Source of the DNA: CAYMKL01 sp964390805
GTDB lineage: Bacteria > Chloroflexota > Anaerolineae > VGOG01
Length of the DNA stretch: 31,384 nt
Direction of reading: 5' to 3'
Assembly: GCA_964390805.1 (NCBI GenBank)
Contig: CAYMKL010000085.1
Coordinates: 1-31,384, forward strand
Below the pieces are notes generated by a model. It was not told where the DNA came from and made no database searches. It saw only the letters and a list, made by a program, of their open reading frames with translations. A program made the translations under genes and the position numbers. Positions 14,406 to 22,292 of the stretch are shown here, one piece after another (the stretch's first letter is position 1; the number at the start of each line of letters is the position of its first letter).

Positions 14406-15092
14406 CTATTTGCGCCGCTCCTCGCGCAGTATCATGCCGTCAGAGAGGTAAATCGTCCGATCGGTCCTTTCCGCCACGCCGGGGTCGTGGGTGACGGTGA
14501 TGAACGTCTGGCCTTGTGTCTGGTTCAGATGGTGCAGCAGGTCCATGAGTTCGGCGGCGGTGTGGGTGTCCAGCTCGCCCGTGGGCTCGTCGGCCAGGAT
14601 GATGGCCGGGCGGTTGATGAGGGCGCGGGCGACCGCTACCCGTTGCTGCTCACCGCCGGAGAGTTCCGCCGGCCGATGGGAGTGCCGGTCGCCCAGGCCG
14701 ACTTGTTCCAGCAGATCCATGGCGCGGCGGCGGCCCTCGGCGCGACCCACTCGCGAGTAGCGCAACGGCAGCATCACGTTTTCCAGCGCTGTCAACGAGG
14801 GCAGCAGGTTGAACTGCTGGAAGACGAAGCCGACCATCTGCTGCCGGATTCGGGGTAACTTGCGGCGGGGTAAGGCTGTCACCTCGATGCCGTTGATGAA
14901 CACCTTCCCCTCGGTGGGCCGATCCAGGCCGCCTATCAGGTTGAGCAAAGTGCTTTTGCCACTGCCCGACCGTCCCATCACGGAGAGGAACTCGCCTTCC
15001 TCAACGACCAGGTCCACACCTCGCAGCGCCTGCACCTCGGTCAACCCCATGCGGTATGTCTTGACTAGGTTGTGTGCCTCTACAATGGCCAT
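14406..15092 (-). CDS. ABC transporter ATPase, MacB/LolD type
   Basis: A 228-aa ATPase of the lipoprotein/macrolide-export group. Walker A is GRSGSGKST, the signature LSGGEQQRVAVARAL, and Walker B IILADEPTGELDT, the last being diagnostic for LolD/MacB-like ATPases. The ATG at 15092 has GGAG six bases upstream; the 30 extra codons of the longer open frame overlap the preceding gene and look wrong. It is third in the permease-fusion protein-ATPase operon, 16 bp after the fusion protein gene. Confidence 0.95.
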   Translation of the reverse strand: MAIVEAHNLVKTYRMGLTEVQALRGVDLVVEEGEFLSVMGRSGSGKSTLLNLIGGLDRPTEGKVFINGIEVTALPRRKLPRIRQQMVGFVFQQFNLLPSLTALENVMLPLRYSRVGRAEGRRRAMDLLEQVGLGDRHSHRPAELSGGEQQRVAVARALINRPAIILADEPTGELDTHTAAELMDLLHHLNQTQGQTFITVTHDPGVAERTDRTIYLSDGMILREERRK

Positions 15093-15108
15093 CTTTCGCT
15101 CCAGGCTC

Positions 15109-16821
15109 TTATTCTGACTTTGGAAACTCCACGCGCGCCGACATTCCCCACCGCAGCGCCGGGTCGAACTCGTCCAGCGCAATCACCACCTTGTAGGCCA
15201 CGTCGCCGGTGGGCAACGTCGTGGGGCTGAGGTCAATCTTCTCGACACGGCCGGTCAGCGTCTTGTCGTCGAAAGCGGTGAAGACGAGCTTGACGGCATC
15301 CTTCATGGCGATGCGAGTCACCCCCCACTCGTCCAGGTCTTCGGTCTCCACCTTCCAACTGGAGAGGTCGGCCACTGTCACGACGGGCGCGCCGGCCGCG
15401 ATGGGGCTCCCCTTCTCCACGGCCACCGCGCTGACCATGCCATCGAATGGCGCGCGAATCTCCACGTCCAGCAGGCGGGCCCTGGCTCGCTCCAACTCGG
15501 CTTCGGCCTGGCGCACTTTGAGCGCTACCTGGGCCACGGTGAGCTCGTCGGGGCCGGCCCGCAACCGATCCAGCGCTGCCTGGGCCTGGCTCACCGACGC
15601 TTTGGCCTGCAAAACCGATGCTTCGGCCTGCGCCCCTCTCGCTTCAGCTTGGGTCACCGATGTTGCTGTCTGGGTCACCGATGCTTCTGTCTGGGTCACC
15701 GATGTTTCTATCTGGGCCACGTTCGCTTCTGCCTGCGTCACGTTTGCCTCTGCCTGCGTCACGTTTGCCTGTGCCTGGGCCACGGATGCCTCGGCTTGGG
15801 CCACCTGATCATCCACGCCGTCCACTTGTGCCTGGGCGTTGATCACTCCTACCTCGGCCGCGGCGACCGAGGCCCTTGCTGCCGCCAGTGCCTCCTCGGT
15901 CACGCCCTCTTGAGCCTGTTGGTACTGCAACTCCGAAATACGCATTGAAAACTCCGCCACCCCGACAGACGCCTTGGCCAGATCTTTCTGGTAGCCAGGG
16001 ATGGGGTGGGGCTGTATAGCATCGTTGTTCAACTGAGCTTGCCACAAACTGTTCTTGGCGATCTCCCAGTTCAAGCGGGCGATCTCCACCGCCGTCTCGT
16101 CTGGGCCGGCTCGCAACGCAGCCAATGCGGCCTGGGCACTGGCCAACGATGCCTGCGCGCTTTCCAGTCCGGCCTCGGCGGCGGCGCGGGTGTCCTCCAG
16201 CACGTCACGGGCTCTCACGGCGTTGGTCAGGGCGATGCGGGCGCTGATGAGCCCAGCCTGTGCACTGGCAAGACTTGCATCGGCGCTGACCAGACTCGCA
16301 TCGGCGCTGACCAGACCTGCCTCCGCGCTGACCATACCCGCCTCCGCGCTGACCAGACCCGCCTCCGCGCTGACCAGACCCGCCTCTGCGCTGACCAGAC
16401 CTGCCTTGGCGCTGGCCAACGTCGCCTCGGCGCTGGCGATGTCTTCGGGCAAGGCGGCCTTGACCGTCTGACTGTAGGTCAATCGGGCGGCGGTCAGCGC
16501 ATCCTCCGCCTGACGGACAGCCCGCTCCAGGTCCGTCGTGTCCAACTGGGCAATGACTTGGCCAGCTGAGACCTCGTCGTCCACTTCGACGCTCAGTTGA
16601 CCCACCGTTCCTGGCGCGGCAAAGCTCAGGGTTTCGAGGCGGGCCGGCACCAGCTTCCCTCGCACCCGGACGACCGAGCTCCCGGCTGCCACCGGTGTTT
16701 CCATCGTGGTGGGCGTGGTGCTTGGCCTGTTCAAAAGCCTGGGCGCCAACACGCTTCCACCGACGCAGACGCCCACGCCGACGACGATCAGCACGACGAT
16801 GATGATGACCAGACGTCTCAT
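15109..16821 (-). CDS. Membrane fusion protein (HlyD/MacA-like) with expanded heptad arrays
   Basis: Extracytoplasmic adaptor, 570 aa, one N-terminal membrane anchor (residues 5-28). A lipoyl/barrel half (about 50-95) leads into two long alanine-rich helical regions: residues 100-236 with about eight near-identical GLVSAEA heptads, and residues 305-450 with AEANVTQ/AEASVTQ heptads. A second lipoyl half (RAPFDGMVSAVAV) and a beta-barrel close the protein. LRAGPDE occurs after each arm (237 and 421). AGGAGG lies 7 bases before the ATG. It sits 16 bp from both neighbours, so it is the adaptor of a MacAB-like exporter. The length of the coiled coil is well above the usual. Confidence 0.93.
   Translation of the reverse strand: MRRLVIIIVVLIVVGVGVCVGGSVLAPRLLNRPSTTPTTMETPVAAGSSVVRVRGKLVPARLETLSFAAPGTVGQLSVEVDDEVSAGQVIAQLDTTDLERAVRQAEDALTAARLTYSQTVKAALPEDIASAEATLASAKAGLVSAEAGLVSAEAGLVSAEAGMVSAEAGLVSADASLVSADASLASAQAGLISARIALTNAVRARDVLEDTRAAAEAGLESAQASLASAQAALAALRAGPDETAVEIARLNWEIAKNSLWQAQLNNDAIQPHPIPGYQKDLAKASVGVAEFSMRISELQYQQAQEGVTEEALAAARASVAAAEVGVINAQAQVDGVDDQVAQAEASVAQAQANVTQAEANVTQAEANVAQIETSVTQTEASVTQTATSVTQAEARGAQAEASVLQAKASVSQAQAALDRLRAGPDELTVAQVALKVRQAEAELERARARLLDVEIRAPFDGMVSAVAVEKGSPIAAGAPVVTVADLSSWKVETEDLDEWGVTRIAMKDAVKLVFTAFDDKTLTGRVEKIDLSPTTLPTGDVAYKVVIALDEFDPALRWGMSARVEFPKSE
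15590..15805. repeat. 21-bp tandem array in the fusion protein gene (second arm)
   Basis: About ten imperfect 21-bp units of the type GTCACCGATGCTTCTGTCTGG, each coding one helical heptad. The units between 15654 and 15716 differ by only a few bases, so expansion is recent. Confidence 0.8.
16258..16440. repeat. 21-bp tandem array in the fusion protein gene (first arm)
   Basis: About eight 21-bp units around GCGCTGACCAGACCCGCCTCC. Adjacent copies are almost identical, coding GLVSAEA. The unit number may vary between strains by slippage without breaking the frame. Confidence 0.85.
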
Positions 16822-16837
16822 ATCGCACCTCCTGTGC

Positions 16838-19144
16838 TTACTCTGTTCTCAAGGCAACAACGGGGTCCAGGCGGCTGGCGCGCCAGGCTGGATAGACACC
16901 AGCGAACATGCCCAACAGCACGGTAAGTATGATGGCCCCCACAGCCAGCCGCGGTGTTACCTGCAACACGTGCACGTTTTCCAGATGGGTGGTGATGGCA
17001 TTGATGATCTGCGTCGTGCCCCAGCCGAAAGCCAGGCCGGTGAGGCCGCCCAGCCCGCCGACGACGCCTGCGTCCATTACGATCTCAGCCAGAATATCCG
17101 GATCGCTCGCACCAACCGCTTTCTTGAGGCCGATCTCGCGGGTGCGCTCGGAGACGGCCATGATCATGGTGTTGATGACGCTCAGGCTACCGACGATGAC
17201 TGCCAGCACACCGCTGGCGCTGAGGATGAGGATGAAGATGGTGAGAGCCTGGCGGATTTCCTGACCAGCCTGTTTGCCGGTGAAAGTTCTTGCGCTTGGC
17301 AGTTGCTCTTCGATGCGCCCAGCGACGACTGCTGGATCCTGACCCGGTGCAACCAGCGCGGTGATCCCGCCCCCTGCACCACGCGGCCACCCGCGCAGGC
17401 TGGCCAGAGCGTCCATAGTCACAAAGGCCCGGCTGTTGAAGCCGGAAGCCATCATACTGTTCGGCTCGCGTTCATAGATGCCGACGACGAAGAAATCGCG
17501 ATCGCGGATGGTCAGAGTGCTACCAACGTCCAACCCGCGCCGCTCGGCCAGATCGAAGCCCACTACGGTCTCGTTGGTGCTACCCGGTGTCAGGAAACGC
17601 CCCTTCCACAGACGGGCTGGAAATGGCGTGTTGAAGTCCAGTTCGCCGGTAGGCGAGTCAATGCCGTAGAACATCTCGGCCTGTTCGTCGTCAGAGGCTT
17701 CCTCTTCGATGGTGCCGCCCCAGGCGCTGAGCACGATGCCGCGCACGCCCTCGGTGCGCTCTACCAGGCGGCGGATAGAAGGGCCGTAGGGCACATTCGG
17801 GTTGGTAGAGTAAACGGCAATGCGGTCTGCAGCGCCGATCTCGGCAGCCCGGACCATACCGTTCAGATACTCGCTCAGGCTGCCGATGACGGTCAGGGCA
17901 AAGATGCCTACCGCCACTCCGCCTACCGTGAGAATCATGCGCCCCTCGCTACGCAGGGCGTGGACGGCTCGCCGAAAGAAACCTGTCCGCGTGAGGTCAA
18001 TCTCCACGATGCCTCGCAGCGCCTTGACCGGGTCGAGGCGTGCGGCGCGGAGGGCTGGATAGATCCCGGCGCTCATGCCCAGCAGCACAGTAAAGACCAC
18101 CGCTCCAATTCCCAGGCGGGGTGTCATGTAGAATATGCTCGTGCCGAACGCGGCATCCATCATCGCGTTCGCCAGATAGGTCGTCCCCCAGCCAGCCAGC
18201 ACGCCCAGTCCGCCGCCCAGCCCGCCAATGACCCCTGCCTCGATGAGCACCTCGGCCAGCACATCACCGTCGGTGGCACCCAATGCCTTCTTCAGGCCGA
18301 TCTCGCGGGTGCGCTCGGCCACGGACATGACCATGGTGTTAACAATGGTCAACCCGCCGACGAGAATGGCCAGTGCGGCCAGGGCGCCGAAAATCAAGTT
18401 GAAGATCATCATGCCCTGGCGGTTCTCTTCCTTCCGCTCGCTGGGCAGGCGAAGATTCACACCATCCACCTGCTCCAGGATTCGCTTTGCCACCTCGTCT
18501 GGATCGGCGCCCGGCGCGACGACGACGGTGACGGAGCCAAAGTACCAGGGATTCTTGAGCACCCGCCGGGCGGCCTCGTGGGAAATCTGCACAAAGTCGA
18601 AGGGCTCGTTGGGAACGCGCTCCCAAATGCCGACGAGGGTAAATGTATGATCGAGGAAAGTGATCGCTTGTCCCACCTGCCAGCCATGCTTCTGGGCAAT
18701 CTCGTAGCTGGCGATAGCCTCTTGCTGGCTGCCAGCGGCGGGGAAGCGGCCTTCCCGGAGCGCGTTGTCAGGGCTGCTGGACCAGGGGCTAAAGTATTCC
18801 ATCCCGGGGATGTCGCTCGTGGTGCCGATGAACTGCTCCGGCCCAGTGAAAGACATGCTCTGGTCATCGGGGTCAAGCCGGCCACTGATTTGCCGCAACG
18901 TGCCCAACACGCCCGGCTCCTGGCGAAGCTGGCGCAGGGTTCCCTCATAGATCGGGCGTTCCCAATCCTCGGGCCAGATGTGGATGCGATTGACAGAGCC
19001 GTGCTCACTGCGGGTGGTCATGTCGTTAACGAATTCGCTCAGTGAGCCGACGACGGTCAACGCAAAGATACCGACGCCGATGGCAAACAGCGTCAGCAGG
19101 GTGCGGAGTCTGCGGCGGAATAGGTGAGAGAGGATTTCGTTCAC
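16838..19144 (-). CDS. Internally duplicated MacB/FtsX-type ABC permease
   Basis: A 768-aa protein made of two homologous permease halves. Half 1 (1 to about 385) opens LLTLFAIGVGIFALTVVGSLSEF and ends LLGMSAGIYPALRAARLDPVKALRG; half 2 opens LTVGGVAVGIFALTVIGSLSEYL and ends LLGMFAGVYPAWRASRLDPVVALRTE. Each half has one N-terminal helix, an extracytoplasmic MacB-like domain and three FtsX helices, giving eight helices in one chain. Ordinary MacB has four and works as a dimer, so this is a fused pseudo-dimer. The start is GTG; the Shine-Dalgarno site is weak. It leads the operon, with the fusion protein 16 bp downstream, under a consensus promoter at 19296-19324. Confidence 0.92.
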   Translation of the reverse strand: MNEILSHLFRRRLRTLLTLFAIGVGIFALTVVGSLSEFVNDMTTRSEHGSVNRIHIWPEDWERPIYEGTLRQLRQEPGVLGTLRQISGRLDPDDQSMSFTGPEQFIGTTSDIPGMEYFSPWSSSPDNALREGRFPAAGSQQEAIASYEIAQKHGWQVGQAITFLDHTFTLVGIWERVPNEPFDFVQISHEAARRVLKNPWYFGSVTVVVAPGADPDEVAKRILEQVDGVNLRLPSERKEENRQGMMIFNLIFGALAALAILVGGLTIVNTMVMSVAERTREIGLKKALGATDGDVLAEVLIEAGVIGGLGGGLGVLAGWGTTYLANAMMDAAFGTSIFYMTPRLGIGAVVFTVLLGMSAGIYPALRAARLDPVKALRGIVEIDLTRTGFFRRAVHALRSEGRMILTVGGVAVGIFALTVIGSLSEYLNGMVRAAEIGAADRIAVYSTNPNVPYGPSIRRLVERTEGVRGIVLSAWGGTIEEEASDDEQAEMFYGIDSPTGELDFNTPFPARLWKGRFLTPGSTNETVVGFDLAERRGLDVGSTLTIRDRDFFVVGIYEREPNSMMASGFNSRAFVTMDALASLRGWPRGAGGGITALVAPGQDPAVVAGRIEEQLPSARTFTGKQAGQEIRQALTIFILILSASGVLAVIVGSLSVINTMIMAVSERTREIGLKKAVGASDPDILAEIVMDAGVVGGLGGLTGLAFGWGTTQIINAITTHLENVHVLQVTPRLAVGAIILTVLLGMFAGVYPAWRASRLDPVVALRTE

Positions 19145-19168
19145 GGAAGCTCAGTGAGTTGGTCATTT

Positions 19169-19239
19169 GTGTCAACTTAAGCTCCGAGCCCCGTCCCCGG
19201 GGCGGCCCGGGGACGGGCCTTTGAGCCTTAAGTTGACAC
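19169..19239. repeat. 71-nt imperfect palindrome in the exporter operon leader
   Basis: Outer arms GTGTCAACTTAAG (19169-19181) and CTTAAGTTGACAC (19227-19239) pair perfectly. Inner arms CCCGTCCCCGGG (19190-19201) and CCCGGGGACGGG (19206-19217) pair around GCGG. The middle of the stem is mismatched. It lies between promoter and start codon and would form a very stable hairpin in the leader RNA. No T-run follows. It may be a MITE-like relic or a control element. Confidence 0.75.
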
Positions 19240-19267
19240 TAATGGTGAGTTGGCAGGTGTGATCACA

Positions 19268-19288
19268 ATACCTATGATTCATAGGTAT
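19268..19288. promoter_or_regulatory. Perfect 21-nt operator-like palindrome
   Basis: Arms ATACCTATGA and TCATAGGTAT around a single central T. It starts just at the predicted transcription start of the exporter operon. Its core ATGATTCAT recurs at 19495-19503, and the half-site ATTCATAG also overlaps the -35 region at 19324-19331. This is what a dimeric repressor operator looks like. The regulator is not encoded in the window, as far as I can see. Confidence 0.8.
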
Positions 19289-19295
19289 GGCTGAT

Positions 19296-19324
19296 ATTAT
19301 AGGACGTTTTGCCAGACTTGTCAA
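19296..19324 (-). promoter_or_regulatory. Exact-consensus sigma-70 promoter of the exporter operon
   Basis: TTGACA (19319-19324), exactly 17 bp, TATAAT (19296-19301). All twelve bases match the consensus, so strong transcription would be expected without a repressor, consistent with the operator directly downstream. Confidence 0.88.
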
Positions 19325-19545
19325 TTCATAGCCCTGCGCAAGCCCTTGTCGCTCGAACACCCCCAGCGCTGCTGCCAGGCAGAGGGCTATCCCACTCAGG
19401 CTGACGAGCACCACGCCCCAGTATGTCCAAAACGTAGTCGTCGGATCACCAGCCGCGTGGCGATGTAGCCGGGGAGCATGCGTCTGAATTCCCAATGATT
19501 CATAACATACCTCTGTTTGTGGCTGTTATAGCCTTGGAAAGTCCG

Positions 19546-21363
19546 TCATCGAGTCAATTGGTTTATCCCGTAGGATTCAACGTACGCGCCGCAGAATAGC
19601 AGGACAAACACGAGCATCAAAAAGGCCGTTTCAGATTTGGTCAGTTTGACATCTCTCCATTCTCTGCTAGCTATTATCTTTTTGCGGTCAGAGTACCAGA
19701 GTGTGAACTTGAACGATGCGGCGGCTGCCAGCAGATATGCAGAAAACTCCAGAAGTCCTGAGTGGTGAAGTATGTCAAACATGCGCACAAACCGATAGTG
19801 GAGAGGTGGGGCGGCAGTAACAACGTCGAACGACCAGGAGCCCGTTATCACGGCAAATAAGATCGTGAGTCCCCAGAATGCCGTGTATCCTATCGGCACA
19901 AACCTGTCCTGGACCAACCTAGACTGTTGCGCAAGTAGATTGCCAGCGATAATGAGGGTTGTCGGAATGAGGTTATATCCGAATATCTGTAGTGTTGAAA
20001 CCCACACATGGGGTGAGAACTGGAGCCGACTGATGATAGGATGTTTCCCTCGGAGGATCCCTTCAGGCAATAGATAGTAGCTTAATACAGTTACCGACAC
20101 GTAAAGCAGGAAAAAGGAAACAACCATCCAGCCAATGCGTCTGTAAACACTCTCGTCAGTGACACCAACGGTGATCTTTTTGAGTAGATTCATCTTCTCA
20201 CCCTCGATTACAAAGCTATCTTCTCTGGTCAGGGCTCTTGCTTTGAAGTTCCCCAAAGCTGGCTGATGTATTCTATCGAGAATAAGTCTTCTAACACATG
20301 AAGCCAATAAGTGCCACTCATAGATCCTCCAGTACAGCCAGCCTGCCATTTGCATGTTTTCGGTCAGATCCAGTGACAGGGCGATGGGCATCCGCCCATT
20401 CTCGAGTGCGCTGATGTACTCTTGAACGTTGAAGGTGTTGAGGTAGAAAACGTCCTTCAGATAAGAGCCTCCGCTGGCACCAAGACCAACGTAGAGAGGC
20501 ACTGTCACGGAGCAATATCTTGGAATCCCTGGCCTGGTGAAGGCCCAAACAGAGGTTCTTTCAAAGCCCGCATCATAGAAGATCCTCTCCAGGAGGCCAA
20601 GCATCTTTCTTCTCTTGAAGGTGTTGGAGATGCTGTGGTTGTTTTCCTTGGCGGTCCGTCCCAGTTTGGTGTAGGGAAATCTGAAAAGAGGATAAGCTGC
20701 AACCTGATCAATGCCCATTTCGACCAGGGTGCGACCAGCTTGCTCCACCTCGCCACAGGTTTGACCAGGCAAGGCGAAGATGAAATCCGCATTGACGCAT
20801 TTGAATCCGTTGTTAGCAGCTCGACCGACTGCTGTTATGACCTGTTCGACAGAATATGGCCTGCGGAGGGTCTTCAGGTGGTGGTCTTGAAGAGCCTCCA
20901 CGCCGACACTCAGATGCCTCACTCCAAGGGAGTTGATGGCATTGAGATTGTCTAAGGTCAAGTCATTTGGGTGGCTCTCCATGTGGATGTCGCAATGCAC
21001 GTTGAAGCCTTCAAAGACGTGCTCCAGAATCTCGCCGAGACCACTATAGAGCATCGTCGTGGGTGTTCCGCCACCGATGTAAAGGGAGGTCACGGGTCTA
21101 TTGCCAATCAGCTCAGAATAGATGTCAATCTCTTTCTTAACAGCGCTTGTGTACCTCTCCGCTACCTCAGGATGATAGATCTCCTTGTTGTAAGGGCAAT
21201 ACGGGCAGATTTGGCGACAGAAGGGGATGTGAAGATAAAGGCCGAATTCGGCTATATCCTGAAACCTGCTCTCGAGCAAGGGAACCTTGCTTTCCAGGGC
21301 GACATAACTCTGTTTGGTTAACAATCTCTTGAGTTGGGTTCTAAGGAAACCTTCAAGCCTCAT
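19546..21363 (-). CDS. Radical SAM protein (HemW/HemN-like) fused to a polytopic membrane domain
   Basis: A 605-aa two-part protein. Residues 41-345 are a coproporphyrinogen-oxidase/HemW-like radical SAM domain: the cluster motif is CRQICPYC (Cys49, Cys53, Cys56), GGGTP is at 97-101, and GLGASGGSYLK at about 293-303 matches the HemW GLG.SAHSY region. Residues 410-598 form about five membrane helices; the stretch around HSGLLEFSAYLLAAAASFKF (about 534-553) resembles SpoIIM/DUF95 proteins, a weak match. Base composition is clearly more AT-rich than the neighbours, suggesting transfer. It follows the ICMT-like gene by 15 bp on the minus strand. Substrate unknown; membrane-linked heme, quinone or lipid chemistry is a guess. 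Confidence 0.85.
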   Translation of the reverse strand: MRLEGFLRTQLKRLLTKQSYVALESKVPLLESRFQDIAEFGLYLHIPFCRQICPYCPYNKEIYHPEVAERYTSAVKKEIDIYSELIGNRPVTSLYIGGGTPTTMLYSGLGEILEHVFEGFNVHCDIHMESHPNDLTLDNLNAINSLGVRHLSVGVEALQDHHLKTLRRPYSVEQVITAVGRAANNGFKCVNADFIFALPGQTCGEVEQAGRTLVEMGIDQVAAYPLFRFPYTKLGRTAKENNHSISNTFKRRKMLGLLERIFYDAGFERTSVWAFTRPGIPRYCSVTVPLYVGLGASGGSYLKDVFYLNTFNVQEYISALENGRMPIALSLDLTENMQMAGWLYWRIYEWHLLASCVRRLILDRIHQPALGNFKARALTREDSFVIEGEKMNLLKKITVGVTDESVYRRIGWMVVSFFLLYVSVTVLSYYLLPEGILRGKHPIISRLQFSPHVWVSTLQIFGYNLIPTTLIIAGNLLAQQSRLVQDRFVPIGYTAFWGLTILFAVITGSWSFDVVTAAPPLHYRFVRMFDILHHSGLLEFSAYLLAAAASFKFTLWYSDRKKIIASREWRDVKLTKSETAFLMLVFVLLFCGAYVESYGINQLTR

Positions 21364-21378
21364 CTCAATCCTCCGATC

Positions 21379-21846
21379 CTACATCTTTTTTCTAAAGTCC
21401 CAGAGCAGCAAAGAAGGCACGCTTCCTGCGTAATCCTGCCACACCTGACGGAAGTGTCGGGCCAGGGCCTGTTCTTCCGGGCGTGCTCGCCAGATCATGC
21501 TGGGCAGGAAGGCGACGAGAGTAAACAGAATGCCCAAGGCGCTTCCAAGTAAGAAATCGAGCCCCAGCATGGTGATGGCGAAGCTTACGTACATGGGGTG
21601 TCGCAATCTGGCGTAGATGCCGCTTTGGACCAACTCCGTCACCGGCTCGATCTCGCCGCCGAAGCCTCGCTTCAGGGCAAGAAGCGAGAGCAGGTTGAGA
21701 GCGAGTCCCAGCCCAAACAGGGAATAACCCACTGCTTGTGCCGCCGCTTTGGCTATCGGCAGCGGCCAGAGGGGCAGTACGGCGACGTTAAGCAATCCCA
21801 CGCACAGCATGATCAAATGAGCTTTCTTCTCTAGTTGGTCTTTCAT
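21379..21846 (-). CDS. ICMT/PEMT-like membrane methyltransferase
   Basis: A 155-aa protein with about four membrane helices. The SAM-binding hallmark of isoprenylcysteine carboxyl methyltransferase-like proteins is present: GIYARLRHPMYVSFAITMLG (about 80-100) and the later RPEEQALARHFRQVWQDYAGSVPSLL. Bacterial members methylate small lipids, isoprenoids or unknown substrates. GAGGG lies 6 bases upstream of the ATG. It is the first gene of a pair with the radical SAM-membrane fusion, so both may modify the same membrane-bound substrate; this is inference. Confidence 0.85.
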   Translation of the reverse strand: MKDQLEKKAHLIMLCVGLLNVAVLPLWPLPIAKAAAQAVGYSLFGLGLALNLLSLLALKRGFGGEIEPVTELVQSGIYARLRHPMYVSFAITMLGLDFLLGSALGILFTLVAFLPSMIWRARPEEQALARHFRQVWQDYAGSVPSLLLWDFRKKM

Positions 21847-21865
21847 AAGATTCCCTCTAACTTTA

Positions 21866-22023
21866 GTTTCCGCTAACTTGCCAAAGCACTACATGTGGTA
21901 GCCAGGCTGATGTTGAAAGCACTATATGTCGTGGGCTTCATAGCGAAAAGCTGTCCAAAACGGCTCAAAAGCCCAACTTAGCGGAAAGTAGAGTCTAAGG
22001 TGCAACGCACTTTGGCGGATTTT
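21866..22023. other. Non-coding palindrome-rich stretch upstream of the methyltransferase gene
   Basis: Contains an inverted pair TTAGTTTCCGCTAA (about 21873) and TTAGCGGAAAGTAGAG (about 21978), and near-repeats of a TGAAAGCACTA-type sequence. No gene is seen. It is the left flank of the MITE-like element and may itself be an older relic. Confidence 0.45.
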
Positions 22024-22201
22024 GTTAGCGCGAATAACCATTGGGTAAAGTAAAGGATTAGCGCCGGCTGAGTAGGAGCGGAGCGACGCATCGAAGCCAA
22101 GCGGGTTGTGGCTTAGACCCGCTCGCTGGTCTCGATACGCTCCGCACTCGACCGACGCTCGCTGACCTCTTGATGGTTAACCCAGGACTTATTCGCGCTT
22201 A
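22024..22201. mobile_element. MITE-like element with terminal inverted repeats and 9-bp target duplication
   Basis: Ends TTAGCGCGAATAA (22025-22037) and TTATTCGCGCTTA (22189-22201) pair at 12 of 13 positions, with weaker pairing further in. GCGGATTTT flanks it directly on both sides (22015-22023 and 22202-22210). The inside holds a long palindromic sequence with GAGTAGGAGCG and GGTCTCGATACGCTC, related to 28038-28215. No open frame; a transposase elsewhere would be needed. The remaining 22211-22292 shows nothing. Confidence 0.75.
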
Positions 22202-22292
22202 GCGGATTTTCAATGTGAACGAGTAGGTCACCACACACTGCACTGGTCTTTGGGCGTTCGCCAGGGAAACGACCTGAGCCTCGGGCATTTGC

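Larger units (their letters stand above)
19230..19503 (-). pseudogene. Possible decayed small membrane-protein gene
   Basis: Reading from the ATG at 19503 gives MNHWEFRRMLPGYIATRLV, then after a frameshift near 19436 a hydrophobic helix (FWTYWGVVLVSLSGIALCLAAALGVF) and a short polar tail. The two frames together look like the N-terminus of a membrane or permease protein, cut off by the promoter region. The exact end is uncertain. It could also be chance; no family is recognised. Together with the promoter and palindrome this accounts for the 401-bp gap 19145-19545. Confidence 0.35.

Noticed and set aside
15590..16440. CRISPR-like array
   Set aside because: The regular 21-bp units are contiguous, have no spacers and code for heptads in frame.
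16706..19045. 779-codon plus-strand open frame opposite the duplicated permease
   Set aside because: Shadow frame of a high-GC gene; composition His/Gln/Asp-rich as expected for an antisense frame.
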